Positions 45,378-55,982 of a stretch of 64,000 nt of DNA are shown piece by piece. Each line of letters begins with the position of its first letter. Position 1 is the first letter of the stretch. A program made the position numbers and the translations under genes. The notes below the pieces were generated by a model. That model was not told where the DNA came from. It saw only the letters and a list, made by a program, of their open reading frames with translations, and did no database searches. The stretch is taken from positions 744,001 to 808,000 of the forward strand of contig CAWKAA010000001.1 of the NCBI GenBank assembly GCA_963847515.1, written 5' to 3'. The DNA is from QHXW01 sp963847515. Its GTDB lineage: Bacteria > Acidobacteriota > Terriglobia > Bryobacterales > Bryobacteraceae.

Positions 45378-46253
45378 TCATTCGACCGGAATCACATCCA
45401 CACCCACCTGTAGAGTGTGCCGGGCGCCGCCGAACAGAACACCGTGAATAGGGCTGACGTCGCTGTAATCACGCCCCCAAGCAAGAGTAACGTGACCGTC
45501 CGACGGCACGCAATCATTGGTGGGGTCGAAATCCACCCACCCGGCGCCTGGGCACCACGCCGAACACCAGGCGTGCGACGCGTCGGCGCCCGCTAAACGT
45601 GCGCGGCCAGGCGGCGGCATGGTTCGCAGGTAGCCGCTCACATAACGCGCCGGGAGGCCCAGCGATCGCAGGCAGGCGATCTGCAGATGAGCGAAATCCT
45701 GGCATACGCCGCGGCGCTTTTCGAAGAATGTCTCAACCGGAGTCGTGACCTCCGTCGCTTTCGTGTCGAAGCGGAAATCCTGGTGGATTCTTCGCGTGAG
45801 ATCGCGAACCGCCTCCAGCAGCGGACGTCCTGCGGGAAACGAATCGCGCGCGTAGGCCGCCAGTTCCGGACTTGCCCCGACGCGTTGCGAATCGAAAACG
45901 AACTGGTAGGCGTCGAGGACTTCCACGCTAGTCTCGCCTTCCAACGACTGCGGCACTGTCTCCCAGGGCGGAGATCGGGAAAAATCCGGCGCCTCGACGG
46001 TCTGCACTTCCAGTTCGCTGCTCGCCTCCACGGTCAGGCGGCCGTGCGGCTCTCGCAGCGTGAAGAATGTCAGCAGATTGCCGAAATAATCGATGCGCGT
46101 GATGGAACTCGGCGGTGCCGGAGCAATGGCTATTTGGCTTCTACTGCATCTCTGCCGTGGAAGATTGCGAGGTGTCAGGCGCAGGACGTGATGCGAGACC
46201 GAGACCGGGTCCTCATAGTCGTATGTGGTTATGTGCCGGACTTGATAAATCAA
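45378..46253 (-). CDS. Transglutaminase-like protein A (Anbu/ATP-grasp cluster)
   Basis: The product is about 291 residues, with the bacterial transglutaminase N-terminal beta domain (YQVRHITTYDYEDPVSVSHH) and a papain-like core with catalytic Cys184 in RRGVCQDFAH, His in SHAW and Asp in VDFDPTND. The TTG at 46253 overlaps the TGA of the preceding alpha-E reading frame, indicating coupling. The long open frame that continues upstream to 47117 is the out-of-frame part of the broken ATP-grasp/alpha-E gene and does not belong to it. It probably cleaves or forms an amide bond made by the ATP-grasp partner. Confidence 0.85.
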   Translation of the reverse strand: MIYQVRHITTYDYEDPVSVSHHVLRLTPRNLPRQRCSRSQIAIAPAPPSSITRIDYFGNLLTFFTLREPHGRLTVEASSELEVQTVEAPDFSRSPPWETVPQSLEGETSVEVLDAYQFVFDSQRVGASPELAAYARDSFPAGRPLLEAVRDLTRRIHQDFRFDTKATEVTTPVETFFEKRRGVCQDFAHLQIACLRSLGLPARYVSGYLRTMPPPGRARLAGADASHAWCSAWCPGAGWVDFDPTNDCVPSDGHVTLAWGRDYSDVSPIHGVLFGGARHTLQVGVDVIPVE

Positions 46254-48740
46254 GTGGCCCGTTCCAATTCCTCCGCATGACTGAAATAAGTATGCGTGAT
46301 CGCGTCCGAAAAGGTGGGCAACTCCCCTTCCATTCGACTGAGAAGTTCGTCGAGCAGCACGCGCACGCCGTTCGTGTCCGGAATGCAGAGCCTGCCGACA
46401 TCCGCGCGAAACAGATTTGACGCCGCTTCCTCCAAGTGTCTCTGTTTGGAAACTGGCCATCCGGCTCCGGATGGCATGCTCGACAAAGACCGGCAATGCT
46501 CCGTGAGATCCTTCATTTGGAAGGCAAGTGAGCGCGGATTCGCCTCGTCGTTCATCAGCAGGTCCAGCGCTGGGGCGGCCTGAAGGGTAGTGAAATAGCG
46601 CGCCCGGTAAGTCATCGAACTGTCGGCGACCTCGAGCAGCATCTCGAGCGCGGGCCACGTTTCGAGACGCAGCGGTACGATGATCGCGCGGAAAAGCTTG
46701 CACCAAATGGACGGAGCGCTCAATGCGTCTTCCGATATTGAGGAATCGCCATCCCGGGCCCCGGGTCATGTTTTCCATTTCGATCCCTCGCAGCGCCGCG
46801 AGCGTGCCGACGCAGCGATTCAGTACGGCTAACGCGTCGCCTGCCGGGATATATCCCCAGGCAGAGTCGCCGGGGGCGCGAGCCAGTGTGCCGAACTGGC
46901 TCACAATACGGAGCAGATCGCTCGAAAGGCGGTCACGCACGTGCGCTGCCGCGCGCCCAGCCTTATTCAGAGTTCCGTTCAGGCTGTCGCTGCGCTGGCC
47001 GTCGAAAATCTGCGAAAGGATCGCCTGCTCAAATTCCCGCGATTGGTCAAGATGCCCTTGTGCATCGTCCATCGCCAGTGCGGGATCGGGGGTTTCCAAA
47101 CAATCGCGCAGCTTCATCAGAGATTCCCACTCCCACTTTCCGGCGTTCCCGACTCGCCAGTGAGCCGGACCAGAATGCAGCGAAGTATCCGCGCCAGATG
47201 CTCGGAGCGTTCCGCGTAGCGGCCCAGCCAGAAGATGTGATCGGCTGCGCGGCTGGGGAGATCGCTGGTCTCCCCGCGATTCAACTCAACCGGCAGATCG
47301 CGCGGCCGCTGTAGAGAGGAAGTATCGACCGGCCCGTTCGAAAGAACCCACGTGTCCTTGCTGCCGCCGCCGCGTTGCATGGAGACTACCGGCGTGCCGA
47401 GTGACGAGGACACGCGGGCAAGTCCGCCCGGCATCACAACCCACGAGTCTCCAGCCGCCGCCAGATACACACGCAGAACCACCCGGCGGGGGGAGAGAGT
47501 GTTCTCGGACCAGACGGGAACCGTCGACAGGTTTACCAACTCCTGTCCGACGAATTCATGCGGACGTTGCGTGCATGCGCGCGATCAGCCGCGAGCGTTC
47601 GCCGGCGGCAAGCTTTCCTCCGAAAACCGGCTCCATCCCTTGCGATGGGAATGCCGGCTTGATCACCAGAAAATCCAGATTATCGAGTACGTAGTGGAAC
47701 GCCTCGGGCTGGCCACACCACCACGTGGCGACGGCCGGGAGTTTCAAGGGCTCTCCCAGCATTCGTTGGCTGAGCCCGGGAAGAAACGGCATGAAGGCCG
47801 TCGTTTCAATTAAACCGCTGCCCAATGCATTGGCCACGGCCACGTTGCCAGCCCGCACGGCTTCGACCAGGCCCGCCACGCCCAGGAAAGAATCGGAGCG
47901 CAATTCGATGGGGTCGCAGAAGCTATCGTCCACGCGTCGCAAAATCACGTCCACCGGTTTAAGCCCTTCGAGCGTCTTGAGGAATACCCGGGTAGTCGCG
48001 CACCGTCAGGTCACCGCCCTGAACCAAGAGGACACCGAGGTAACGGGCAAGATAAGAGTGCTCGAAGTACGTCTCGTTATACGGTCCGGGCGTAAGGAGG
48101 ACAATGCGGGGATGCTCGCGGGGCAATGGTGACAGGCGCAGCAGCGTGTCGCGAAAAGCGCGGAAAAATGAAGCCACGCGTTGCACCTCGGAACTCGCGG
48201 AACAAGTCCGGAAAGGTTTCCGCCAGAACGATGCGGTTCTCGAGCGCATAACCCGCGCCCGAAGGCGCCTGCGTTCGGTCCGAGAGTACCCACCATTGCC
48301 CATCCGGCGAGCGCGCCAGGTCGACCGCAAGCAGGTGCAGGTACGTGTTACCCGCTACGGGCACATCGTGACACGGCCGCCAGAAAGCGGGGTTCGCGAA
48401 TACCAGAGCCGGCGGAATGTGGCCTCCGCGAAGCAATTGCTGCGGACCGTAAAGGTCCGCCAGTATCCCGTTCAACAGGCGCGCGCGCTGGATCAGCGCC
48501 GGTTTCCAGTTGTGCCCATTCCGATGGCGGAATAACAAGAGGAATAGCATCCAGACTCCAGGGGCGATCCTCGCCCAGCGGATCGCCATAGACGTTATAG
48601 GTGACGCCGTTTTCCCGAATTCGCTGCCTTGCCGTCCTCCAGCGGTGGGCAAGTTCCTCCCCGCCGAGCGCGGTTAACGAACTGATGAACGTGTCCCAAT
48701 GAGGGCGAAGAACCCCACCCGGCGCCGGACATCTCGTCAT
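46250..48740 (-). pseudogene. Circularly permuted ATP-grasp plus alpha-E fusion, many frameshifts
   Basis: Collinear pieces in changing frames rebuild a fusion of about 830 residues: HWDTFISSL and ENGVTYNVYGDPLG; QRARLLNGILADLYGPQQLL and WWVLSDRTQAPSGAGYALEN; FFRAFRDTLLRL and TPGPYNETYFEHSYLAR; DVILRRVDDSFCDPIELRS; QRGGGSKDTWVLS; then alpha-E parts AADHIFWLGRYAERSEHLAR, GWRFLNIGRRIERSVHLVQ and FSDAITHTYFSHAEELERA. At least six frame changes are needed, yet there are almost no nonsense codons inside pieces. An ATP at 48827 is a possible alternative ATG start. The ATP-grasp would be a peptide or amide ligase; alpha-E is its helical partner. Confidence 0.8.
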
Positions 48741-48807
48741 AAACGCCTGCCGTCTGGGGATAATTCGGCGACTAGGGGCGGCGTCGCGATTGTGTCTGCG
48801 GAAATCT

Positions 48808-51800
48808 TCATTGGGACGCGGCGTCAAACGCTTCCGTGGGCGCAGCCCGAGACATTCGGCGCAAATCCAACGTTAATGGAAACTCCGGATTGCGCTCCTC
48901 GTCCGGCACTGCGATAACTCCCGGCGTATGGCCGATATCGCGGAACCGGGCCAAACGGCGGCTCTCAGCCTCGTAGGCATTCACAGGAAGGCGTTCGTGG
49001 GCTCGCCCGCCCGGATGCGTCACATGATATTCACAGGCCCCGATTGCCCGCCCCGACCAGGTGTCCACGATATCAAACACCAGAGGCGTATGCACCGGGA
49101 TGTTCGGATGCAGGCAGGACGGCGGCTGCCATGCGCGATATCGCACCCCCGCCACGAACTCGCCCTTCTCTCCGGTAGCGTGAAGGGGCACCCGCCGCCC
49201 GTTGCACAAGACCACATAGCGCGGATCGATCAATCCCGTCATCTTAACCTGCAACCGCTCCACGGAAGAGTCCACGTTGCGTACCGTAGCGTTGCCGGAC
49301 GTCTCTTCGCCCAGCACGTTCCACGGTTCCAGTGCGTGCCGCAGCTCCATGCGCATTCCCCGTCGGGTTACCGAGCCGATCAACGGAAATCGAAACTCGA
49401 AGTGCGGAGCGAACCAATCCTTCTGAAATGCGTAACCAGCTTCGCGCAGATCCTCTACCACGTCTTCCCAGTCGAGTTGAACGAAATGCGGAAGCAAGAA
49501 GCGGTCATGCAGCGTCGTTCCCCACCAAACGAGTTTGCGGCGGTACGGATTCCGCCAGAAGTGCGCGATCAGCGCCCGCACCAGCAGTTGTTGGGTGAGA
49601 CTCATGCGTGCGTGCGGAGGCATCTCGAACGCGCGCAGCTCCACCAGGCCAAGCCGCAATGAGGCGGCTTCCGGCGGGTACAGCTTGTCAATACGAGAAC
49701 TCGGCGCGATGCGTGTTGCCGGTTAAATCGGTGAGAAGGTGACGGAAGACGCGATCGACGAGCCATGGAGCCACGGCGGGCGCGCCCTTGTCCGGGATCT
49801 GGTCGAACGCGATTTCGAGCTCGTAGATGGAATCCGTACGCGCCTCGTCCACCCGGGGATGCTGGCTGGTGGGACCGATGAACATGCCCGAGAGCAGATA
49901 CGACAGCGAAGGGTGGTTATGCCAGTAACCGACCAGACTTCGCAGCAAATCGGGCCGGCGCAAAAAAGGGCTGTCCTCGGCAGTCGGGCCGCCGATCACG
50001 ACGTGGTTGCCGCCGCCGGTCCCGCTATGCTGCCCATCCATCATGAACTTCTCCGTGCCCAGACGGCTCTGGCGCGCGAGATCGTAGAGCGCCGTGGTGT
50101 TTTCCACCAGCTCGTCCCAAGACGCCGCCGGATGGACGTTCACTTCGATGACGCCTGGATCCGGCGTCACCTTGAGCACGGCAATTCGCGGATCGGAGGG
50201 CGGCGTGTAGCCTTCCAGCAGCACGGGCATTTTGAGATAAGCGGCGGTGTCTTCGATCGCGGCGACAAGATCGAGATAGTCCGCGAGATACTCGACCGGC
50301 GGCATGAACACAAACAACTTTCCCTCCCGCGGCTCGACGCAGAGGGCCGGACGTGCGATCCAAGCCGCGGATTCGCCCTTCTCCGGCGGCTTCGTGTGGT
50401 CCGCGGCAGGTTCAGGATTATCCGCGACAGGCGGCTCAGTGAACAGGTGGCGCTTTCGTTCCGGCTTTTCGGGCAGCCTCGACCGTCTCGCGAATGGATC
50501 GGGATCGTAGGTATAGGTAACGTCTTCCGGGCTGATCCAGGGAAGAGATTCGAACGGCAAGCGATACCCCACCGGCGAATCGCCCTGGATGAGAAACATT
50601 TGCTTCGACGCGAGAAACCAGGGCTGGCTGGTCCATCGAGGGACGCCCTGATCTGGTCGGTATCCGCCGTAGCGGAAGTACGTAGCCAATCACCTTACCC
50701 AATCCCTGTTCGAAAAGGCGCGCCATGCGCTGGCGCTCGATTGGATCTTCCAGCTTCGGGTCGAGTGGATCGACATTGACCGGAAGCCGCCGTTCCTTCC
50801 AGAGATAGTAGAAGACGTCCTCGTACGCGGGGATCATGAACGAGGCGTCCACTTGAAGACGGCGCGTGAGGGCTTCAAGAAACCTTAATGCGTCTTCGCT
50901 CGTGTAACCGTAATCCTTGGCGTTCTCAGCGATGAGCCTGGCATCCTCCCAAATGGGAACTCCATCTTTGCGCCAATAGCAGCCGAATGCCCACCGCGGA
51001 AGCGGCTCACCGGGGTACCATTTGCCTTGCCCGAAATGAAGCAGCGCATGGGGCGCGAAATGGTCGCGCAGCCTGCCAAGCAGTTCCACCGCTCGCTGGC
51101 GTTTGGCGGGGCCGAGCGCGGCAGTCGTCCACTCGGCGCCGTCGGGGTCATCCAAGGAAATGAAAGTCGGCTCGCCGCCCATGGTCAGCCGCACGTCTCC
51201 GGATTTCAGATCGGCGTCGACAAGATGGCCCAGCGTTTCGATTTCGTGCCACTGAAGCTCCGTGTACGGCTTGGTGACGCGAGGGGTCTCGTAGATTCGT
51301 TGCACGGTCATCTCGTGACCGAATTCCGTCTTGCAGGCATCGAGCACGCCGCTGATCGGCGCAGCCCTGCCGGCGTCCGGGTGTGCAGGCGAGAGGGATA
51401 TGGCCTTCGCCGGCGAGCAGCCCGGATGTGGGATCGAACCCGACCCAGCCAGCTCCAGGAAGGTACACTTCGGCCCACGCATGCAAATCCGTAAAATCGG
51501 CGGTGGGCCCGGCCGGTCCTTCGAGCGGCTTCACGTCCGCCTGCAAGTTGAATCAGATAGCCGGAAACAAAACGCGCCGCGAGCCCAAGATGGCGCATGA
51601 TCTGCACCAGTAGCCAGGCCGAATCGCGGCATGAACCGGTCCGTAGATTCAGAGTTTCCTCGCAAGTTTGCACGCCGTGTTCCATGCGAATCACGTATCC
51701 GACTTCATGTTGGACGCGTTGATTGAGGCTTACCAGGAAATCGATCGTTCGGGCGCGTTCCTCGAGGTACTCCCGCCAGGAATGCGGACAGTTTCGGTCC

Positions 51801-52169
51801 CACCGGTTCCTCTGCCAGATAGGGGCGCAATTCCTCAGCCTCCGCGGCGTCGTAGGAGAAGGGATACTGTTCCGCGTGCGGCTCGAGGAAAAAATCGAAC
51901 GGATTAAAGACGGCCATTTCGGCAATCAGATCGACTTCCACGAATAGCTCGTTGGTCGGCTCCGGAAAGACCAATCGCGCAAGATAGTTGCTTTGTGGAT
52001 CCTGTTGCCAGTTGATGAAGTGGTTCTCGGGTCTAACCTTCAACGAATACGAGAGGATGGGTGTGCGGCAGTGCGGCGCCGGCCGGAGCCTCACAATCTG
52101 CGGCCCAAGAGAAACCCGGCGATCGTAGCGGTAGTGCGTCTTATGGTTGAGGGCGACGTGAAGGGCCAT
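48808..52169 (-). pseudogene. Transglutaminase-DUF2126 fusion, many frameshifts
   Basis: Pieces in order: an N-terminal TGase beta domain (MALHVALNHKTHYRYDRRVS), a TGase core (LRTGSCRDSAWLLVQIMRHLG, then DLHAWAEVYLPGAGWVGFDP), then DUF2126: RLTMGGEPTFISLDDPDG, FGQGKWYPGEPLPRWAFG, GGGNHVVIGGPTAEDSP and MPPHARMSLTQQLLVRALI near the end. Together this equals the usual size of about 1100 residues for this fusion, but at least five frame changes are required, near 51750, 51540, 51400, 50680 and 49670. DUF2126 proteins always travel with ATP-grasp/alpha-E/TGase genes. Recently broken or affected by sequencing errors. Confidence 0.8.
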
Positions 52170-52228
52170 AAAGTATGCAAATTAGGGGAATCAGGGGCTC
52201 TGGAAAGCTCCGCGAGGTATTGCCAATT

Positions 52229-53039
52229 TCAAGCGACGCCTACTTCATCGGTCACAACCGTAAAACTTTTCAACCAGGCAGTTCCGAATGACGTAGTTAT
52301 CGCCACGTCCGCCGCATCGCGGCCGGTGGCCATCAGCACTCGTCCAATTCGCGGACGGTTGTTACGCGCATCGAATGTCCACCAGCGATCCTCCAGGTAG
52401 GCCTCAAACCAGGCGCTGAAGTCCATCGGTGGTGTTAAAGGAACACCGATGTCGCCCAGGTAACCTGTGGCGTACCGGGCCGGAATGTTCATACAACGGC
52501 AAAACGTAATCGCAAGATGCTGGAAGTCGCGACAGACTCCGCGGCGGTCCGCATACACATCCTGAGCCGTCTTTGTCGAACTGGCGAAGTTGTACCCAAA
52601 TGTGATATTCGCCTGTACCCAGTCACAAATCGCTTGCACGCGGGGCCATCCCGGTTCGGTCATGCCGAACAACTCTCCCGCGATGTTCAAGAGTTGGTCA
52701 ACCTCACAATAGCGCGAAGCGAGCAGGTACTGGAGCGCTTCCGAGGGGAGATCTTGCACCGGCACTTGACGGGCCCCGGGATTTACCAGATCAGGCTCGC
52801 CGGAGTCTTCTATCAAAGTCGAGTTGTAGAGCCGAAGTTGCCCGGCAGGCGCCACGAAGCGAGTACAGATGTTTCCAAACGAATCGTGATACATGTCAAC
52901 CGGAGGCCGCCGGGGTAAGCCGTAGTTCATCGGGTTCCCGTAGGTCCGCGATTCTCGATGGGTGCACGTGGAGCATCGCGACCATTGGAACGGCCGCGGG
53001 AATGTCGAATTGAATGTCGTAGCCTAATCGGATCAGCAT
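52229..53039 (-). CDS. Transglutaminase-like protein C, frameshifted near its N-terminus
   Basis: The start MLIRLGYDIQFDIPAAVPMV lies in one frame (ATG 53039), and from about 52915 the rest continues in another: PRRPPVDMYHDSFGN, RRGVCRDFQHLAITFCR with the catalytic Cys, and WWTFDARNNRPRIGR with the Asp. The position of the catalytic His reads FSAWFEAY, with Ser where most relatives outside this subfamily have His. One indel separates the two parts. It is encoded divergently from Anbu. Confidence 0.78.
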
Positions 53040-53276
53040 TGGCTCCCGCCAACATGGACGATCGATGGTGCCTTGCCGACGAGGCAATCAGCGACGGAGA
53101 TCTTTAAGCCGCCATCCAGGATCATTTTAGCCGAAAGCGGAGCGATCTTATCTCCTCCGTTCGTGAAAAATGCGACAATGGCGCATTAGTTCTACTGGCC
53201 TGTCGTGCTGCTGAGCCGCGACCGAAGGGAGTGGTCGGGTTTATGTAATGACAAGCCACGACACCAAGGAAATCGA

Positions 53277-54029
53277 ATGACATTTTGTCTCGGGGTTAAT
53301 GTTGACGAAGGCCTCGTCGGTATTGCCGACACTCGCGTCGTGTCGGGTTCCGAATCGCTGACGGCCAGGAAGGTAGCCACCTACCAGGGTCCGGGCTATT
53401 CATTCTTCATAATGAACTCGGGCCTGCGATCTCTCCGCGATAAGGTCCTTCTCTTTTTCGAAGAGGCTTTCAGCCAGCAGATCTCTGCCAGGGAACGCCT
53501 GTTCAAACTGGTCAACCTGTATGCAGCACAGGTGCGGCGTCTCGCAAACGAGGATACGAAATCGCTAGAGGAAAGCGATCTTCATTTCAACCTCTATTCC
53601 TTGATCGGCGGCCAGATGGCGAACGACGGCTCGCATCGGTTGTTTCTGGTTTACCCGGAGGGGAATTGGGTCGAGGTCGGCCCCGACACGCCGTATCAGA
53701 TCATCGGCAACTCGGGATTCGGGAAGCCGATTCTGGAGCGCTCGTTAACACACACCGATCCGATTCTTTATGCATTCAAGCTGGGCGTCCTGGCGTTCGA
53801 TGCCACCCGGCTGTGCGCCTCCAACGTAGATTTCCCGATCGACCTGGTTCTCTACAGACGCGGAAGCTATGAGCTTGTGGAACACCGGTATCAGCGCGAA
53901 GATCTGAACCAGATCTCCAGCTGGTGGCAGGAGCGCATGCGCTGCGCGGTGGATGAACTGCCGTCCAAGTGGGTGGAGGCCGCATTCTCCAAGCTGGGCG
54001 GATCAGGACCGGCGTCTGGAACATCGTGA
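53277..54029 (+). CDS. Anbu, ancestral beta-subunit proteasome-like peptidase
   Basis: The 250-residue protein is of the proteasome/HslV Ntn-hydrolase fold, COG3484 type. After removal of Met the N-terminal nucleophile is Thr2 (MTFCLGVNVDEGLVGIADTR), and FFIMNSGLRSLRDK, FNLYSLIGGQMANDG, IIGNSGFGKPILERSL and DFPIDLVLYRR follow as in Anbu. The ATG at 53277 puts the Thr at the N-terminus and has AAGGA upstream; the open frame extends back to 53205 but this would bury the nucleophile. It sits between divergent and convergent TGase/alpha-E/ATP-grasp genes, the context known for Anbu. Its substrates are unknown. Confidence 0.9.
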   Translation: MTFCLGVNVDEGLVGIADTRVVSGSESLTARKVATYQGPGYSFFIMNSGLRSLRDKVLLFFEEAFSQQISARERLFKLVNLYAAQVRRLANEDTKSLEESDLHFNLYSLIGGQMANDGSHRLFLVYPEGNWVEVGPDTPYQIIGNSGFGKPILERSLTHTDPILYAFKLGVLAFDATRLCASNVDFPIDLVLYRRGSYELVEHRYQREDLNQISSWWQERMRCAVDELPSKWVEAAFSKLGGSGPASGTS

Positions 54030-54074
54030 GCCGGATCCCGCTCCGGTGGCGGGGTTCGATGTGTTCCGCCGGGG

Positions 54075-55028
54075 TTACTGCTCTTGCTGCTGTTGTTCCC
54101 GCTGACGATCGCGCTTCCGCGGAACCCCGTCTTCCTCCGAAATGGATTCGGGTATAAGATCGCGTTCCGGAGGCAGAATCTCCGATGGGCTGACCGCTAC
54201 GGACACGGTGAGCTTCGTCGACGCCTCTCCCTTAAAGACTCCGCGCGTGGGCGGCACATCCGCGTAATCGCGTCCGATGGCCGTACGGATATGACGCCCG
54301 GAGGCGAGCAGGTTGTTGGTCGGGTCGAAGCCGACCCAGCCCGGGCCTGGAAGCCAGGCCTCCACCCAGGCATGCGTCGCGCCGTCACTGGAACGATCCC
54401 GATCCTCGCTCCCGTGATACAAGTATCCGCTCACGTACCGGGCCGGGATCCTTATGCCGCGGAGAATGCTGATGAAGATGTGGGCGAAGTCTTGACAGAC
54501 GCCCTGATGGCTGGTGAGGGCCTCTTCAATCGGTGAATCCACGCGGGTCGCTTTCGGCTTGTATTCGAAGGCGCCGTACATGGATTGATTAAGTTCTTTG
54601 AGCAGCGACAGCGGATCTCCGCGGCGCTCGGCGCCAATACTGGCCGCAAGCTCTTCTAGAGCCGGAGAAGGTCGCGCGAAATGGCTCGGGAGCAGCATTT
54701 CGAATGCATCCGCCGGCATCAGGTCGGGGTCAAGGAGCTTCCAGTCCGCCTCGTCGAGCCGGTCGGGAATCGGAACTGGATCAAGATCCACGAGCGCTTC
54801 GGCTGTAATGGCCAGCTCCCGATGGATTTCCGGAATGTCGAAGTAATGAACTGTGTTAGCCAGTGAGTCGCGGTAAAGATAGATTCGCGCGCGTGGCTGC
54901 ACGGCAAGTTTGAATGAGTAACACCGCTGCTTGCTCTCGCTGCGCGGCTGCATCCGCGCCTCCATGACGCTCTCGTACACATTGGCGCCATATCGAAAGT
55001 GAGTTACATGGCGGATGGAGTAGTACAT
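54075..55028 (-). CDS. Transglutaminase-like protein D
   Basis: The intact 317-residue protein has an N-terminal beta domain (MYYSIRHVTHFRYGANVYES) and a TGase core with Cys178 (SHQGVCQDFAHIF), His219 (GATHAWVEAW) and Asp235 (WVGFDPTNNL). It ends in a Gln/Glu-rich tail. It follows the alpha-E gene by seven bases in the order ATP-grasp, alpha-E, TGase, and converges on Anbu. Likely a peptidase acting on the amide bond made by its ATP-grasp partner. Confidence 0.92.
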   Translation of the reverse strand: MYYSIRHVTHFRYGANVYESVMEARMQPRSESKQRCYSFKLAVQPRARIYLYRDSLANTVHYFDIPEIHRELAITAEALVDLDPVPIPDRLDEADWKLLDPDLMPADAFEMLLPSHFARPSPALEELAASIGAERRGDPLSLLKELNQSMYGAFEYKPKATRVDSPIEEALTSHQGVCQDFAHIFISILRGIRIPARYVSGYLYHGSEDRDRSSDGATHAWVEAWLPGPGWVGFDPTNNLLASGRHIRTAIGRDYADVPPTRGVFKGEASTKLTVSVAVSPSEILPPERDLIPESISEEDGVPRKRDRQREQQQQEQ

Positions 55029-55035
55029 CGTCGCC

Positions 55036-55981
55036 TCAGGCGCCTACGGACCGCTCGATGGGATAGTCGACATAGGCTTCTCGAATGCCGACGTGGATCT
55101 GTTCGAGCTGCCGCCGTACGTTATCCAGCCAGGGGTGTAGACCCGCTGACATGATTTCTTCGATATTGCTGAAACTCAAGGCGGCTCGCAAGCGGCCAGT
55201 GAGACGCCCCAGCCGCGCAGTCGCCTTTCGGGATCCTTCGGGAAGCGACCGGACTGCGCTCTGGATACGTTCCATACAGAAACGAATCGAATGCGGGAAG
55301 ACCGTGATTGAGCAACAGAAACTCGGCCACCCGATCGGCTCTGAGGTCAGCGGTATAAACCTTGCAGTACCCCTCGAATGCCGAACAGCTTTTCAGCAGG
55401 CCGACCCACTCGAGGTGCTCGGAAAGCTCGGATGAGGGCCCCAGGTCTGCAAACATTTCGAAATGTACGTCCAGAAGAACGGCCAACGCGCCGGCGCGTT
55501 CCAGATATCGGCCCAGCTCGATGAAGCGCCACCCCTGGTCGTGGTTAATGGTCGAATCGGTGATGCCCTGAAAAAGATGCGCGCCCTCCCGAACCATCTT
55601 CAGGAACTCGTGCGGGTCGGATTTCCAGAGGTCTTCGCCGGCTGCGCCGCGAACGGCCAGAAAAAGACGGTTCAGCTGTTCCCACATGGCTGAACCGGTC
55701 TGTTCACGAACCTGCCTTGCGTTCTCGCGGGCGGAGGCGATGCAGCTCACGATTGAGAACGGGCTTTCGCCATAGGTCAGGCTGCGGGCGATAGACTCGA
55801 CTGGGCCGTCAGGCATGCTCACGCCGAGGCTGGCGGTCACGCGCGTCCAACGCTGATCCACCGGAATGGAGAATGAATCGAGCATTAGATTCAGGTGCTC
55901 GTCGATCAGGGACGCCGCGTGTTCCGCGCGCTCCAGATGGCGGCTCATCCAGTACAGGTTGTCTGCCACTCGGGAAAGCAT
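55036..55981 (-). CDS. Alpha-E domain protein, one frameshift near 55310
   Basis: The helical protein starts MLSRVADNLYWMSRHLERAEH and continues through INHDQGWRFIELGRYLERAG to EFLLLNH. One extra G then shifts the frame; the continuation VFPHSIRFCMERIQSAVRSL and AYVDYPIERSVGA completes the usual length of about 315 residues. The ATG at 55981 follows the ATP-grasp stop by one base. Alpha-E proteins are found only with this kind of ATP-grasp/TGase system; the mechanism is unknown. Confidence 0.85.
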
Positions 55982-55982
55982 C

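Noticed and set aside
46254..47117. Continuous 579-residue frame joining alpha-E and transglutaminase, read as a true fusion
   Set aside because: The middle part is out-of-frame translation of alpha-E; the real alpha-E C-terminus is in another frame and ends with a TGA overlapping the TTG of the transglutaminase.
49739..50779. 346-residue plus-strand open frame
   Set aside because: Antisense shadow of DUF2126 coding sequence; the minus-strand pieces carry all conserved motifs.
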